From NCBI GenBank assembly GCA_905372865.1, contig CAJPQT010000009.1:26683-90682 (forward strand): a stretch of 64,000 nucleotides of DNA. The letters are read 5' to 3'. Below are positions 17,948 through 27,669 of this stretch, in pieces. The notes beneath the pieces are model-generated. The model worked only from the letters and a program-made list of their open reading frames with translations, was not told the origin of the DNA and searched no databases. How positions within the stretch are numbered: the stretch's first letter is position 1; each line of letters opens with the position of its first letter. This DNA is from an uncultured Centipeda sp. GTDB taxonomy: Bacteria; Bacillota; Negativicutes; Selenomonadales; Selenomonadaceae. Position numbers and translations under genes: made by a program.

Positions 17948-18055
17948 ATGGAGCACATTTGCCTACGGGAATTTTTCTGTCGGATGATGTTCACATCTCG
18001 GCAGTTGATGAATAGATGTTGTTGTATCCGGATTTTAGGAGGAAAAATAAAATGA
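17948..18055 (+). CDS. Possible 35-residue Cys-rich peptide (candidate radical SAM substrate)
   Basis: A short open frame fills the only sizeable gap between the SPASM gene and receptor 2. It has a GAGGAAG ribosome-binding site nine bases before its ATG. Its stop overlaps the receptor start as ATGA. The peptide contains five cysteines, including a CCC run, and ends GGKIK. Against it: the receptor's Shine-Dalgarno lies inside it, and its 5' part weakly resembles a MITE end, so it may be chance. It is too short to assign by homology. Confidence 0.3.
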   Translation: MEHICLREFFCRMMFTSRQLMNRCCCIRILGGKIK

Positions 18056-19947
18056 CAAACTACATTTCAAAAAAGATTGTCATGAATGTGACAACAGCAC
18101 TTGCTTTTGGAGTTGCATCCACGGGAGGGGGGCACACCTTTGCCGCAGATGCGGATTCGGCTGCAAGTGAGCATATGCTGAACGAAACCGTCGTTACGGC
18201 AACGCGTACACCGAACAAAGAACTGAAGGCAGATGCAAACATCACAGTGATTACGGGCAAGGACATCGAGCGTCGTCATTATACGGATCTGGCACAGGCC
18301 TTGCGCGATGTACCTGGGGTTGTATTTAATCAACGTGGCTTGGCAGGGTATAACAACTCAGATAATATCTATATCAATGGCTCTGATGATGTGGTCGTGC
18401 TTGTCGATGGGGTCCGTCAGAACTATGCCGGTGGGAAGGCAGGATCGATTGTTTTTGCGATGAAGGATCTCGCGGGGATTGACCGTATCGAGGTGCTGCA
18501 TGGGTCGGCATCGACCCTCTACGGCTCGGATGCCAAGGGCGGCGTCATCAACATCATCACGAAGAAGGCACAGGGGATGAAGACGACGATCGGCATCGGC
18601 TACGGCAGCTACAGCCGTCAGCAGTACAGCATCGCGAATGCCGGCGGTGCGGACGGATGGGATTGGCGCATCAAATACCAGAAGGATAAGAGCGGAGACT
18701 TCAAGGACGCACACGGCGATACAACGCCGTCGAAGCTCGATGCGAACTCCGTCGGCGTGCATCTTGGCAAGCACCTGAGCAAGGCATCCTATCTTGCGTT
18801 TAATCTGCGTTCGTATAAGGACTCGGATCGCTATCAGGCACTCTATGAAAAGCGGATGGGACAGGCACCAAAGGCTGGGGAGTATGATCGTGTCGACGGG
18901 AATCTCATCTGGAATGTGCAGATTGACGACACAACGAAAAATCAGATGTCTGTCGCACGCAGCAAATATGACTATATGGCTGGCGGCTATGGACTTACCG
19001 TTTGGACAACGAAGTTCAGCAATCAGTTTGATAAGAAACTGGGCGATCATCTGCTGACAGCGGGATTCGACTATACAAAGGATGAGACGGATGGAACGCA
19101 GCTGACAAATCGCGGCCTGTTCAATCGGTCTTTCTACGTACAGGATCAGTGGAACATTTCGCCTGAACTGAAACTGACGGCGGGGATTCGCCATGATAAC
19201 AACTCCGGATTCGGCAAACATAATAGTCCGAGTGTCAGTCTCGGCTATGACATCGATCCTGTGACACATGCCTATGTTTCTTACAGTGCGTACTTTATCA
19301 CCCCGACACCGTCACAGCTCTATGCACCGATCTATGGGAATGCAAATCTTAAACCGGAGTCCGGCAATACGAGGGAGATTGGTATAGCGCGTGACTTTGG
19401 CAGAGGGCTCAGCCTCACAGCGAGTTATTTCAAACGTCACTCAAAGAATCGGATCGGCTACCATCCTATGACATATCAAAATATCAATGTCGGAGATGAG
19501 GACGCGCATGGCTGGTCGCTTCAGATGACCAAACGTGTCGACTCACATCTGCGGGCACGTCTCGGCTATACGCAGACACATGTCGGTGCAACAGCGCAGC
19601 GTCAGTTTAACGTAGATGGTTATCTGCCGAAGGACCAGTGGAATATCGGTGTCGATTATGTCAATCGTGCATTTGATGCTTCGCTGCTCGCGCGCGGGAT
19701 CGTTGGACGCCCGGGACCGTCCGATGCGATTGGTAAATTTTTCCCCACCGATAACTACTGGATAGTTGATCTCGCAATGAACTACAAGGTCGCCGAGGAG
19801 ACGAAGGTCTATCTGAAGGTCAACAATATTTTCAACCAGTTCTATGCCGAGCACTCCAATGCCCGTATCAGCTGGTGGGGGGCTGCCGAACAGTGGTGGA
19901 CAGCGCCCGGACGCAATTTCATGATCGGTGTCGAGCAGAGTTTCTAA
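18052..19947 (+). CDS. TonB-dependent outer-membrane receptor 2
   Basis: A 631-residue receptor with a signal peptide (cleavage near TFA-AD), a TonB-box-like ETVVTATRT segment, a plug (VVVLVDGVRQNYAG, RIEVLHGSASTLYGSDAKGGVINIITKK), and a barrel ending in VEQSF. It is clearly different from receptors 1 and 3. I do not see a convincing haem-receptor FRAP/NPDL motif; NANLKPE near residue 425 is generic. The ATG at 18052 follows AGGAGG. Operon position implies co-regulation with the chelatase genes downstream. Confidence 0.9.
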   Translation: MTNYISKKIVMNVTTALAFGVASTGGGHTFAADADSAASEHMLNETVVTATRTPNKELKADANITVITGKDIERRHYTDLAQALRDVPGVVFNQRGLAGYNNSDNIYINGSDDVVVLVDGVRQNYAGGKAGSIVFAMKDLAGIDRIEVLHGSASTLYGSDAKGGVINIITKKAQGMKTTIGIGYGSYSRQQYSIANAGGADGWDWRIKYQKDKSGDFKDAHGDTTPSKLDANSVGVHLGKHLSKASYLAFNLRSYKDSDRYQALYEKRMGQAPKAGEYDRVDGNLIWNVQIDDTTKNQMSVARSKYDYMAGGYGLTVWTTKFSNQFDKKLGDHLLTAGFDYTKDETDGTQLTNRGLFNRSFYVQDQWNISPELKLTAGIRHDNNSGFGKHNSPSVSLGYDIDPVTHAYVSYSAYFITPTPSQLYAPIYGNANLKPESGNTREIGIARDFGRGLSLTASYFKRHSKNRIGYHPMTYQNINVGDEDAHGWSLQMTKRVDSHLRARLGYTQTHVGATAQRQFNVDGYLPKDQWNIGVDYVNRAFDASLLARGIVGRPGPSDAIGKFFPTDNYWIVDLAMNYKVAEETKVYLKVNNIFNQFYAEHSNARISWWGAAEQWWTAPGRNFMIGVEQSF

Positions 19948-19980
19948 CCAATATTTTGTGTAGGGGAAGCAAGGGAGGGG

Positions 19981-20003
19981 CTGTGGCAAGCTGATTGCCA
20001 TAG
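19981..20003 (+). other. RNA hairpin in the receptor 2 - chelatase gap
   Basis: CTGTGGCAA-GCTGA-TTGCCATAG gives a nine-base-pair stem with no U-run after it. It may stabilise or process the transcript between the receptor and chelatase cistrons; there is no sign that it terminates. Confidence 0.4.
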
Positions 20004-20033
20004 TATCTTCCTTCCTCATGAAAGGAAATAGGA

Positions 20034-21056
20034 ATGAAAAAGAGGGTGACATACCCCTTTGCCGCTATTGTTGGGCAGGAGGAGATGAAGACGGCGCTTC
20101 TCCTCAGTATTGTGATGCCGTCACTCGGAGGTGTCCTCATCAAGGGGGAGAAGGGGACGGCGAAGTCTACCGCCGTCCGAGCGGCTGCCGCACTTTTGCC
20201 GGATCTGCATGCGGTGCGCGGCTGTGCCTGTCACTGTGATCCTGCATCCCCCGAACTCTACTGCGATGCGTGTCAAGAGAGACACGCAGAGGGGGAGCTT
20301 CCTGCGGAGGATGTTCCGATGCGCGTGGTGGAGCTGCCCGTCAGCGCGACGGAGGATCGCGTGGTCGGAACACTCGACATGGAGGCTGCGATCCGACACG
20401 GGCGCAAGGAGTTCGAGCCGGGCATCTTGGCAGCGGCGAATCGCAACATCCTCTATGTGGATGAGATCAATCTGCTCGAGGATCATATCGTCGATATTCT
20501 GCTCGACTCTGCGGCGATGGGGGTCAATACCGTGGAGCGCGAGGGGATCTCTTATGCGCATCCGGCGCGTTTTGTCCTCATTGGGACGATGAATCCGGAG
20601 GAGGGGGACATCCGTCCGCAGCTTCTCGATCGCTTCGCGCTCTCTGTGACCGTTGCGGGGGAACGCGAGGCAGAGACGCGCGTCGAGGTCATCCGCCGCC
20701 GCATCGCCTACGAACGTGATCCCGATGCCTTTGCGGAAATGTATGCGGCAGAGCAGAAGCACCTGCGCACGCAGATTCTTGAGGCGCGTGTACGTGTTCC
20801 CCGTGTGACGGTGCCGGATGCTGTCCTTGACTACGCGGCGCAGATCTCACTGACGCTCGGGGTCGACGGGCACCGTGCCGACATCACGCTCATCAAGGCG
20901 GGCATTGCACATGCGGCACTTGCAGGGCGCAGTGCGGTTACGGCGGAGGATCTGCAGCGCGTCAGCCGTCTCGTCCTCGCACACCGCATGCGCCGCCGCC
21001 CGTTCGAGGAGGGCGCGGTCGACTGGACTGCGGTGGATGCGATCTTGGGAGAATAG
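20034..21056 (+). CDS. Magnesium-chelatase-type AAA+ ATPase, subunit I-like (ChlI/BchI family)
   Basis: A 340-residue AAA+ motor. Walker A is GEKGTAKST near residue 38, and Walker B is ILYVDEINLLEDHIVD near residue 140, followed by the sensor region FVLIGTMNPEEGDIRPQLLDRF. A cysteine cluster (CACHCDPAS...YCDACQ, residues about 64-80) looks like a zinc site. ChlI-type hexamers power insertion of metal into tetrapyrroles together with a D-type and an H/CobN-type subunit. Both partners follow directly (18-base gap, then a 4-base overlap), so a chelatase is the best reading. Confidence 0.9.
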   Translation: MKKRVTYPFAAIVGQEEMKTALLLSIVMPSLGGVLIKGEKGTAKSTAVRAAAALLPDLHAVRGCACHCDPASPELYCDACQERHAEGELPAEDVPMRVVELPVSATEDRVVGTLDMEAAIRHGRKEFEPGILAAANRNILYVDEINLLEDHIVDILLDSAAMGVNTVEREGISYAHPARFVLIGTMNPEEGDIRPQLLDRFALSVTVAGEREAETRVEVIRRRIAYERDPDAFAEMYAAEQKHLRTQILEARVRVPRVTVPDAVLDYAAQISLTLGVDGHRADITLIKAGIAHAALAGRSAVTAEDLQRVSRLVLAHRMRRRPFEEGAVDWTAVDAILGE

Positions 21057-21074
21057 CTTTTCGGAGGAAAGATT

Positions 21075-22997
21075 TTGAATATCCCGCGTTATCCGTTGAC
21101 GGCCATTGTCGGACAGGAGCACGCACGGCGCGCACTTTCGATTGCACTTGTCAATCCGCGTGCAGGCGGGCTTTTGATCTCCGGCACACGCGGCACGGCA
21201 AAGTCTGTTCTCGTTCGTTCAGCAGCACCCTTTACCCCGACGGGACAAATTATGGAGCTGCCGCTTGGAGCCTCGGAGGACATGATCTTCGGTACAATCG
21301 ATATAGAGACGGCACTCCAACAAGGGGAGCGGCAGCTGCGGCACGGGCTGCTGCATCGTGCGCACGATACCATTCTCTATATGGACGAGGTCAATCTCCT
21401 GCGGGAGGACATTCTGACTGCTGTGCTGAAATGCGCGGGAGACGGCTTCTTTCGCCTTGAGCGGGATGGGCTGTCGTTCACCGAGGAGGTTTCCTATACG
21501 CCTGTCGGCACAATGGATCCCGCAGAGGGCACGCTCCGCTCGGCTCTGCTGGATTCTTTCGGTATGTTTGTGAAAATGGAGGAGGAGGGGGACACGGCGC
21601 AGCGGCGCACGATTGCTGCACGTGCGATCGCATACGAGCGTGATCCGTCGACGTTTTGTGCGGTGTACCGTACACAGGAAGAGGCGTTCGGAGCGATGAT
21701 CTGCCGCGCACGTGACTTGCTGCCGCGTGTGGAGGCACCGTCCGCCATTCTGCGCTTTGCCGCTGCCTGTGCTGCGCGTGCGCATTGTGTCGGCAACCGT
21801 GCGGAGCTCTATCTCATCGAGGCTGGACGCGCGATTGCGGCGCTTGCGGGCAGATCGTTCGTCATGCCCGCAGATGTGGAGGAGGCTGCGGTATTCGTGC
21901 TCGTGCATCGGATGAGCCGCCCGCAGGAGGAGCAGCAGCCGCTGCCGCCTCCGCGTGAGGGGAATGTGCCGCAGCGGGAGCGGGATGATCTTCCCAATGA
22001 GCTGCAGGAACCACCTCCCCCGCAGAACGATGGAGATGCACAGCCTCCTCAGGAGCATACGCAGGAGAACGAACCACAGGACGGAGCAGATGACCCTCCT
22101 CCATCGGAGGAGGAGCCGTGTGCGGAGGATGAGGATCGCGTTGCCGCTCCGCTCGAAAATGTTATGGCACGGCTCTCGCTTCTCTCCATGACGATGCGAG
22201 CGCAGGGCGGGAAGAGCGGCAGGCGTGACATCATTCAGATTCATACGGCGGACGGGCGTGGTCTGCGTACGGATCTTCCGCGGCGCGGTGCGCGCCTTGA
22301 CCTTGCGCTCTCCGCTACGCTGCGTGCGGCAGCTCCGCATCAGCACACACGAAAAAGGGGGCAGACGGTTGTGATCCGTCCCGAAGATGTGCGCGTCTGG
22401 GTGCGTGCGAAGCGGTCTGCGGCGCACATTCTGTTCCTCGTCGATGCGAGCGGGTCGATGGGCGCACGCGAACGCATGCGAACGGTGAAGGGGGCCATCC
22501 TTGCCCTTCTGCGGGAGGCATACCAAAAGCGTGACTGTGTCGGGCTGATTGCCTTTCGGCGGGAGCGTGCGGAGACGCTGCTGCCGATGACGCGCAGCGT
22601 GGAGCTGGCGGAAAGAGCATTGCGCGACCTGCCGACGGGCGGGCGGACGCCGCTTGCCGAGGGGCTCGCCCATGCACATCGGACACTGCGTGAACTGGAG
22701 CGCAAGGGCAGCGAGAAGACGGTGCTGGTCCTCGTCACAGACGGACGCACAAATACCAAAGAGGGAGATGCGGGCGTGCAGCGTGCCCTGCGTGCAGCAG
22801 AGGAGATCGCGGAGACCGCGGCACTTACCCTTGTCCTCGATACGGAGCGTTCCGTTCCGCGCGTCGGTGTTGCACCGGAACTTGCGCGTCGGATGGCAGC
22901 GCAGTATTATACGTTGGAACGGCTCTCGGCGGAGGGCGTACTGGAGATTGTCCGCGCATCCCGCAGGATGCAGAATCGGGAGAACGGAAGAAGATGA
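21075..22997 (+). CDS. Magnesium-chelatase-type subunit D-like (AAA+ / VWA, ChlD/BchD family)
   Basis: A 640-residue protein. The N-terminal AAA+ domain has Walker A GTRGTAKSV and Walker B ILYMDEVNLL. Next come a proline- and acid-rich linker at residues about 280-350 and a C-terminal von Willebrand A domain with a full MIDAS site: DASGSMG near residue 456, the threonine in GGRTPL, and VTDGRTN. This architecture is typical of ChlD, which bridges ChlI to the catalytic H subunit through its VWA domain. The start is TTG at 21075 after GGAGGAAAG. It overlaps the CobN-like gene by four bases. Confidence 0.9.
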   Translation: MNIPRYPLTAIVGQEHARRALSIALVNPRAGGLLISGTRGTAKSVLVRSAAPFTPTGQIMELPLGASEDMIFGTIDIETALQQGERQLRHGLLHRAHDTILYMDEVNLLREDILTAVLKCAGDGFFRLERDGLSFTEEVSYTPVGTMDPAEGTLRSALLDSFGMFVKMEEEGDTAQRRTIAARAIAYERDPSTFCAVYRTQEEAFGAMICRARDLLPRVEAPSAILRFAAACAARAHCVGNRAELYLIEAGRAIAALAGRSFVMPADVEEAAVFVLVHRMSRPQEEQQPLPPPREGNVPQRERDDLPNELQEPPPPQNDGDAQPPQEHTQENEPQDGADDPPPSEEEPCAEDEDRVAAPLENVMARLSLLSMTMRAQGGKSGRRDIIQIHTADGRGLRTDLPRRGARLDLALSATLRAAAPHQHTRKRGQTVVIRPEDVRVWVRAKRSAAHILFLVDASGSMGARERMRTVKGAILALLREAYQKRDCVGLIAFRRERAETLLPMTRSVELAERALRDLPTGGRTPLAEGLAHAHRTLRELERKGSEKTVLVLVTDGRTNTKEGDAGVQRALRAAEEIAETAALTLVLDTERSVPRVGVAPELARRMAAQYYTLERLSAEGVLEIVRASRRMQNRENGRR

Positions 22998-25900
22998 AGA
23001 TTACAGTCTATACGAATATCCTGCGTGTCCGTGTACTTGCGCGTCGATGCGCTGCGTATATGGAAGAGCTCGAGGCGTACGTGTGTTCTGTCAGCAGCAT
23101 GGACAGCTGGGAGGAAATGCATGTGGCGGCGGATCTCCATCTCTTCCTTTGGATGGGGACGGGTCTTGATAATGAATTCCTGAAGAAGGCATCACGCTTT
23201 TTACAGAAGCATCGGATTCCGCATCTGATCGTTGTGGACAATGCCGAGCTCGACAAGGTGACGTACGGCTTTTCGGAGGAGCAGATCCAGACCGCATGGG
23301 CATATTTCCGCTATGACGGTGAGGAGAATATGCGCAATCTCTTCCGCTGGCTCGGCAGGGAGTTCGGGGGACTTGCCTGTACAGCAGAGCCGCCGCGTCC
23401 GCTCGCGTGGAACGGTGTCTATCATCCGGACTGGGCGGGGGCTCCCGAGGACATCACGGGGTATCTCACTGCTCATTACGAGGAAGGGCGTCCGACCGTC
23501 GGCGTGATCTTCTACCGCTCGGAGTGGATTACGGGAGACTTTACCTATCATGCGGCACTCGTCCGTGCAATCGAGGCGGAGGGGATGAATGCGGTCGCCG
23601 TGTTCTCGAATTCCTACCGCGACGAGCGCGTGGCGTCTCCGACGCTGATGGATGCGATTCAGAAATATTTTTGCAGGGATGGACAGCCCTTTGTCGATGT
23701 CATCATCAGTACGATGAAGTTCTCCATCAAGGCGGGCGGCACGCGCATCGAGGATCTCTATACGCTCGGTGTACCCGTGCTTGAGGCGTACACGGTGCTC
23801 GCTCCGAAGGAGGAGTGGGAGAAATCTCCGGCGGGGCTCGATCCGATGGAGGTCTCCATGAGCGTCGCCATGCCCGAGTTCGATGGTGTGGTCCACGCCG
23901 TACCGATCGCGGCGAAGGTGCGCGACGAGAGCGGAGAGATCAGCTATGCAGCCCTCGATGAGCGCATGGAGCGGATCGCACGCAAGGCGCGGAAATGGGC
24001 GGTACTGCGGCATAAGCCAAACGCGGAGAAGAAGATTGCGATCGTTTTCCACAACTATCCGCCGACGAATTCAAACATCGGCAGCGCGGCGGGACTGGAC
24101 TCCCCCGAGAGCGTGCTCCGTCTGCTTACGGCGATGCGTGCCGCAGGCTATGTCATGGATGAGATCCCTGAGAGCAGCAAGACGTTTATGAAGCTGCTGA
24201 CGGATCACGCGACGAACGACCGCCGCTTTATGAGTGCGGCGCAGGCAAAGTCTGCGGACGGACAGCTGACGGCAGAGCAGTACCGCGCATTTTTCACGGA
24301 GCTGCCCGCGCAGGTGCGGTCGCAGCTTGTACGGGACTGGGGAGAGGCTCCGGGGGATGTGTTCAATTACAACGGTGCGCTCCTTGTCCCGGGCACACTG
24401 AACGGCAACATCTTCATCACGGTGCAGCCGCCGCGCGGGTTTGGTGAGGACCCCGGCAAGCTCCTGCACTCGCCCGATGCCGCGCCCACACATCACTACA
24501 TCGGCTACTATCATTGGCTGCGCGATATCTGGCGGGCAGACGCGGTCATCCACGTCGGGACGCACGGCTCGCTTGAGTGGCTGCCGGGCAAGGGGACGGG
24601 GCTCTCGAAGGCGTGCTATCCGGATGTCTCGCTTGGCGATCTGCCGGACATCTATCCCTACTGGATCACGATCGTCGGAGAGGGGATTCAGGCAAAGCGG
24701 CGCGGTGCGGCATGCCTCATCAGTCATCTCTCGCCGCCAATGCAGCTTGCGGGCGGATTCGAGGAGATTGAGGAACTGGAACAGGCACTTGATGAGTATG
24801 TCCACTTTCGCGCAGCACAGCCGGACAACATCGAGGCTGTGCGGGATATTGTCCGTGAAAAGGCGGCTGCCTGTCATTTCGACGGGGAGATTGACGAAGG
24901 CGATGATTTCGATGATTATACGGCGCGCCTCCACAACTACGTGACCGACATCAAGAATATGCAGATCCGTATGGGGCTGCATATCCTCGGCCGTGCCCCC
25001 GAGGGCGACGGGATGGTTGATTTCCTGTGCGCACTCGTACGCATGGAGCACGGCGGGGAAAAATCACTCCTCCGCCTGATCGCAGAACAGGCAGGCTATG
25101 ACTATGAGGAGCTCCTCACGCACAGCGAGCGTATGACATCGGACGGCATGACCTACGGCAGAAAGCTGGATGCGGTCGAGGCGGAGATGCGCGCGCTGAT
25201 CTCCTTCCTCGGCGCTCATGACTATGCGCCGGAGGCGGTCGAGCGGGCGATGATGCTCCCTGTTATTGCCGCATCCTCTGCGGAGGCGCGCGCCGCATTT
25301 GCCCATGCGCTGCGCGAGATCACGGGGGATATGGTGCCGCGTCTGCGCCGCACGGAGGGCGAGATCACGGAGACGCTGCGGGCACTCACGGGCAGATACA
25401 TCGAGCCGAGCCCTGCGGGTGCGCCGACGACAAACGGCGTGGATGTGCTGCCGACGGGGCGGAATTTCTATGGCCTTGACCCGCGCTGTATGCCGACCCC
25501 TGCCGCATGGGAGTACGGAAAACAGCTCGGAGATGCACTCATCGAGCAGTACATCAGCGACGAGGGGCGTTATCCCGAGGCAGTCGGCATCGTCTTCTGG
25601 GCGGGCTCGAATATGCGCAGCCACGGCCAGTGCATTGCAGAGCTCTTCTACCTCATGGGCGTACGGCCTGTGTGGCGACGGCCCTCGCAGCGCGTCTGCA
25701 GCCTTGAGGTCATCCCCGTTGCGGAGCTGAAGCGCCCGCGCATTGACGTGACCGCACGCATCAGCGGTCTGTTCCGCGATGCCGTGCCCAACGCCGTGCA
25801 CTGGGTGGATGAGGCTGTGCGCATAGTGCGCGATCTCGATGAGAGCGACGAGGAGAACTATGTGCGCAAGCATGTTCTCGCAGATACCGCGTGGCTCGAG

Positions 25901-26677
25901 GAGCAGGGGGAGGAGCGGGAGCGTGCATGGGAACGTGCCTCCGTACGCATCTTTGGCGACCCGCCGGGTGCGTATGGTGCGGGCATCGGTGAGCTGCTCG
26001 AATCGAAGGCATGGGAGACCCTCGACGATCTGGCGGCGGTCTATACGCGCTTCTCGGGAACCGCATACGGCGGTGACGGTCTTGCACGCGGATACGACCC
26101 GGAACTTTTCCAACGGCGTATGGCGGGGCTGGATGTCACGGTCAAGAACGAGGATACGCGTGAGACGCACATGTTCAGTTCGGATGACTACAACGCCTAC
26201 CACGGTGGTATGATCGCAACTGTGCGGGCACTCACGGGCAAGGCACCGCGCTCCTATACAGGCGATTCGAGCGACCGTCAGCGCATCGTCCTCCGCAGCG
26301 TTGCAGAGGAGGCGGCCCGTCTCTTTCGCGGCGAGGCGATGAATCCAAAGTTCATCGAGGGCATGAAGCAGCACGGCTACAAGGGGGCTGCAGATCTTGC
26401 GAACTATCTCGCGCACAGCTATCAATGGGATGCGACGAGTGCTATAATGAAGGACTGGATGTACGAAGGCTACGCGCGCAAATATGTACTGGATGCGGAG
26501 ATGCAGGAGTGGATGGAGGATGTGAATCCGTGGGCTCTTCACCGCATGGCGGAGGTCTTGCTTGAGGCACAGCAGCGCGGACTGTGGAACGCATCCGAGG
26601 ATACGCTTGCCGAACTGCGCAGTCTCTACCTCTCCATCGAGGGCGATCTTGAGGAACGGGCGGAGGGCGCACAATGA
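22994..26677 (+). CDS. CobN/ChlH-family chelatase large subunit
   Basis: A 1227-residue protein, the usual size of CobN and ChlH, which bind the tetrapyrrole and receive the metal. Family segments include VIFYRSEWITGDFTYHAALVRAIE, KIAIVFHNYPPTNSNIGSAAGLDSPES, DAVIHVGTHGSLEWLPGKGTGLS, and GVDVLPTGRNFYGLDPR. No corrin-biosynthesis genes lie nearby. The neighbours are receptors, binding proteins and a nitrogenase-like reductase, so it may work on an imported tetrapyrrole. CobN homologues with uptake receptors also include HmuS of Bacteroidota haem loci, so removal of metal is possible too. The specific metal cannot be read from sequence. Confidence 0.9.
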   Translation: MKITVYTNILRVRVLARRCAAYMEELEAYVCSVSSMDSWEEMHVAADLHLFLWMGTGLDNEFLKKASRFLQKHRIPHLIVVDNAELDKVTYGFSEEQIQTAWAYFRYDGEENMRNLFRWLGREFGGLACTAEPPRPLAWNGVYHPDWAGAPEDITGYLTAHYEEGRPTVGVIFYRSEWITGDFTYHAALVRAIEAEGMNAVAVFSNSYRDERVASPTLMDAIQKYFCRDGQPFVDVIISTMKFSIKAGGTRIEDLYTLGVPVLEAYTVLAPKEEWEKSPAGLDPMEVSMSVAMPEFDGVVHAVPIAAKVRDESGEISYAALDERMERIARKARKWAVLRHKPNAEKKIAIVFHNYPPTNSNIGSAAGLDSPESVLRLLTAMRAAGYVMDEIPESSKTFMKLLTDHATNDRRFMSAAQAKSADGQLTAEQYRAFFTELPAQVRSQLVRDWGEAPGDVFNYNGALLVPGTLNGNIFITVQPPRGFGEDPGKLLHSPDAAPTHHYIGYYHWLRDIWRADAVIHVGTHGSLEWLPGKGTGLSKACYPDVSLGDLPDIYPYWITIVGEGIQAKRRGAACLISHLSPPMQLAGGFEEIEELEQALDEYVHFRAAQPDNIEAVRDIVREKAAACHFDGEIDEGDDFDDYTARLHNYVTDIKNMQIRMGLHILGRAPEGDGMVDFLCALVRMEHGGEKSLLRLIAEQAGYDYEELLTHSERMTSDGMTYGRKLDAVEAEMRALISFLGAHDYAPEAVERAMMLPVIAASSAEARAAFAHALREITGDMVPRLRRTEGEITETLRALTGRYIEPSPAGAPTTNGVDVLPTGRNFYGLDPRCMPTPAAWEYGKQLGDALIEQYISDEGRYPEAVGIVFWAGSNMRSHGQCIAELFYLMGVRPVWRRPSQRVCSLEVIPVAELKRPRIDVTARISGLFRDAVPNAVHWVDEAVRIVRDLDESDEENYVRKHVLADTAWLEEQGEERERAWERASVRIFGDPPGAYGAGIGELLESKAWETLDDLAAVYTRFSGTAYGGDGLARGYDPELFQRRMAGLDVTVKNEDTRETHMFSSDDYNAYHGGMIATVRALTGKAPRSYTGDSSDRQRIVLRSVAEEAARLFRGEAMNPKFIEGMKQHGYKGAADLANYLAHSYQWDATSAIMKDWMYEGYARKYVLDAEMQEWMEDVNPWALHRMAEVLLEAQQRGLWNASEDTLAELRSLYLSIEGDLEERAEGAQ

Positions 26678-27660
26678 GAAGGAATATCCGCGTATGCGCT
26701 GCTCTCACGGTGATTTTTGCCGCGCTGTTGATCGGTGGCTGCATAAACTCCTCGGAGCAACAGGCGGGCGGCTATCAAATCACGGACGTGGAGGGCACGG
26801 TCGTCACGTTTGCACACAAGCCGCAGCGCATCCTGACGGTCAGCGCGGGAACGGACGAGCTGATGCTTGGTCTCGTGGAGCCGGAGCGCATGGCGGCGAT
26901 CAATGAATCTCTTGCCGATCGGGAACATACGAATATCCCGTGGGTATGTGACCGAATTCCGACGGTCATCCCCCGCAGCCCGTCGGTCGAGCAGATTGCC
27001 GCACTGCATCCGGACCTCGTTGTCGTGACACCGTGGATGCCGCGTGAGAACATCGATGCCATCCGCGAGCTGAACGTACCTGTCGTCGTCTGTAAATCCG
27101 CCGCGACGATGGAGGATATTCATGCCAACATCCGTCTCTTTGCGTCGGCGGCCGGTGAGCCGGAGCGCGGGGAGAAGCTCATCGGCAAGATGGAGGACAA
27201 GCTCGCCGAGATCCGTTCGAAGGTGGCTCAGGTTCCCGAGGAGAAGAAGCATAAGAGCATCGCGCTCATCTCGATCATGGTCAACTATGGCGGTGCGGGC
27301 TGCACCTTTGACGAGCTCTGCCGCTGTACGGATTCGATCAACGCGAAGGCGGCGGCAGGCAACCGCATGGGGCAGGAGATGACGAAGGAGCAGCTCGTCG
27401 CAGCGAATCCGGACTATCTCTTTTTCCCGAGCTATGAGGACGGCGCAACGAATGAGGAGAACTACGGGCGGCAGTATCTTGATGACCCATCGCTCGCACA
27501 GATGACTGCCGTGCGGGAGCGGCAGATCGGACATCCGTGGGCGCGCTACGTCTACAATCTCTCGCAGAACATTGTGTATGGTATTCAGGAGACGGCGTGG
27601 ATTCTCTACGGCGATGACTTCAAGCAGTCGCGCCACGAGTTTCTCACTGCCGTGGAGTAA
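26674..27660 (+). CDS. BtuF-type ABC substrate-binding lipoprotein 2
   Basis: A 328-residue lipoprotein with lipobox IGGC (near residue 25) and binding-protein segments HKPQRILTVSAGTDELMLGLVEPERMAAI, LHPDLVVVTPW, and QLVAANPDYLFFP. It overlaps the CobN-like stop by four bases and precedes the nitrogenase-like genes by nine. It is a close paralogue of the riboswitch-controlled protein at 40644-41651, with long identical stretches such as MGQEMTKEQLVAANPDYLFF. This ties its ligand to cobalamin-regulated transport. Confidence 0.9.
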   Translation: MRRNIRVCAALTVIFAALLIGGCINSSEQQAGGYQITDVEGTVVTFAHKPQRILTVSAGTDELMLGLVEPERMAAINESLADREHTNIPWVCDRIPTVIPRSPSVEQIAALHPDLVVVTPWMPRENIDAIRELNVPVVVCKSAATMEDIHANIRLFASAAGEPERGEKLIGKMEDKLAEIRSKVAQVPEEKKHKSIALISIMVNYGGAGCTFDELCRCTDSINAKAAAGNRMGQEMTKEQLVAANPDYLFFPSYEDGATNEENYGRQYLDDPSLAQMTAVRERQIGHPWARYVYNLSQNIVYGIQETAWILYGDDFKQSRHEFLTAVE

Positions 27661-27669
27661 GGAGATCCC

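Noticed and set aside
17932..17960. A seventh MITE copy after the radical SAM gene
   Set aside because: AGGAAGCACCGATCAA resembles the element end at 13 of 16 bases, but no convincing interior or right end follows. At most a decayed remnant.
18052..19947. Haem receptor assignment for receptor 2
   Set aside because: I looked for the FRAP and NPDL motifs of haem receptors and saw only generic NANLKPE. Haem remains possible but not supported.
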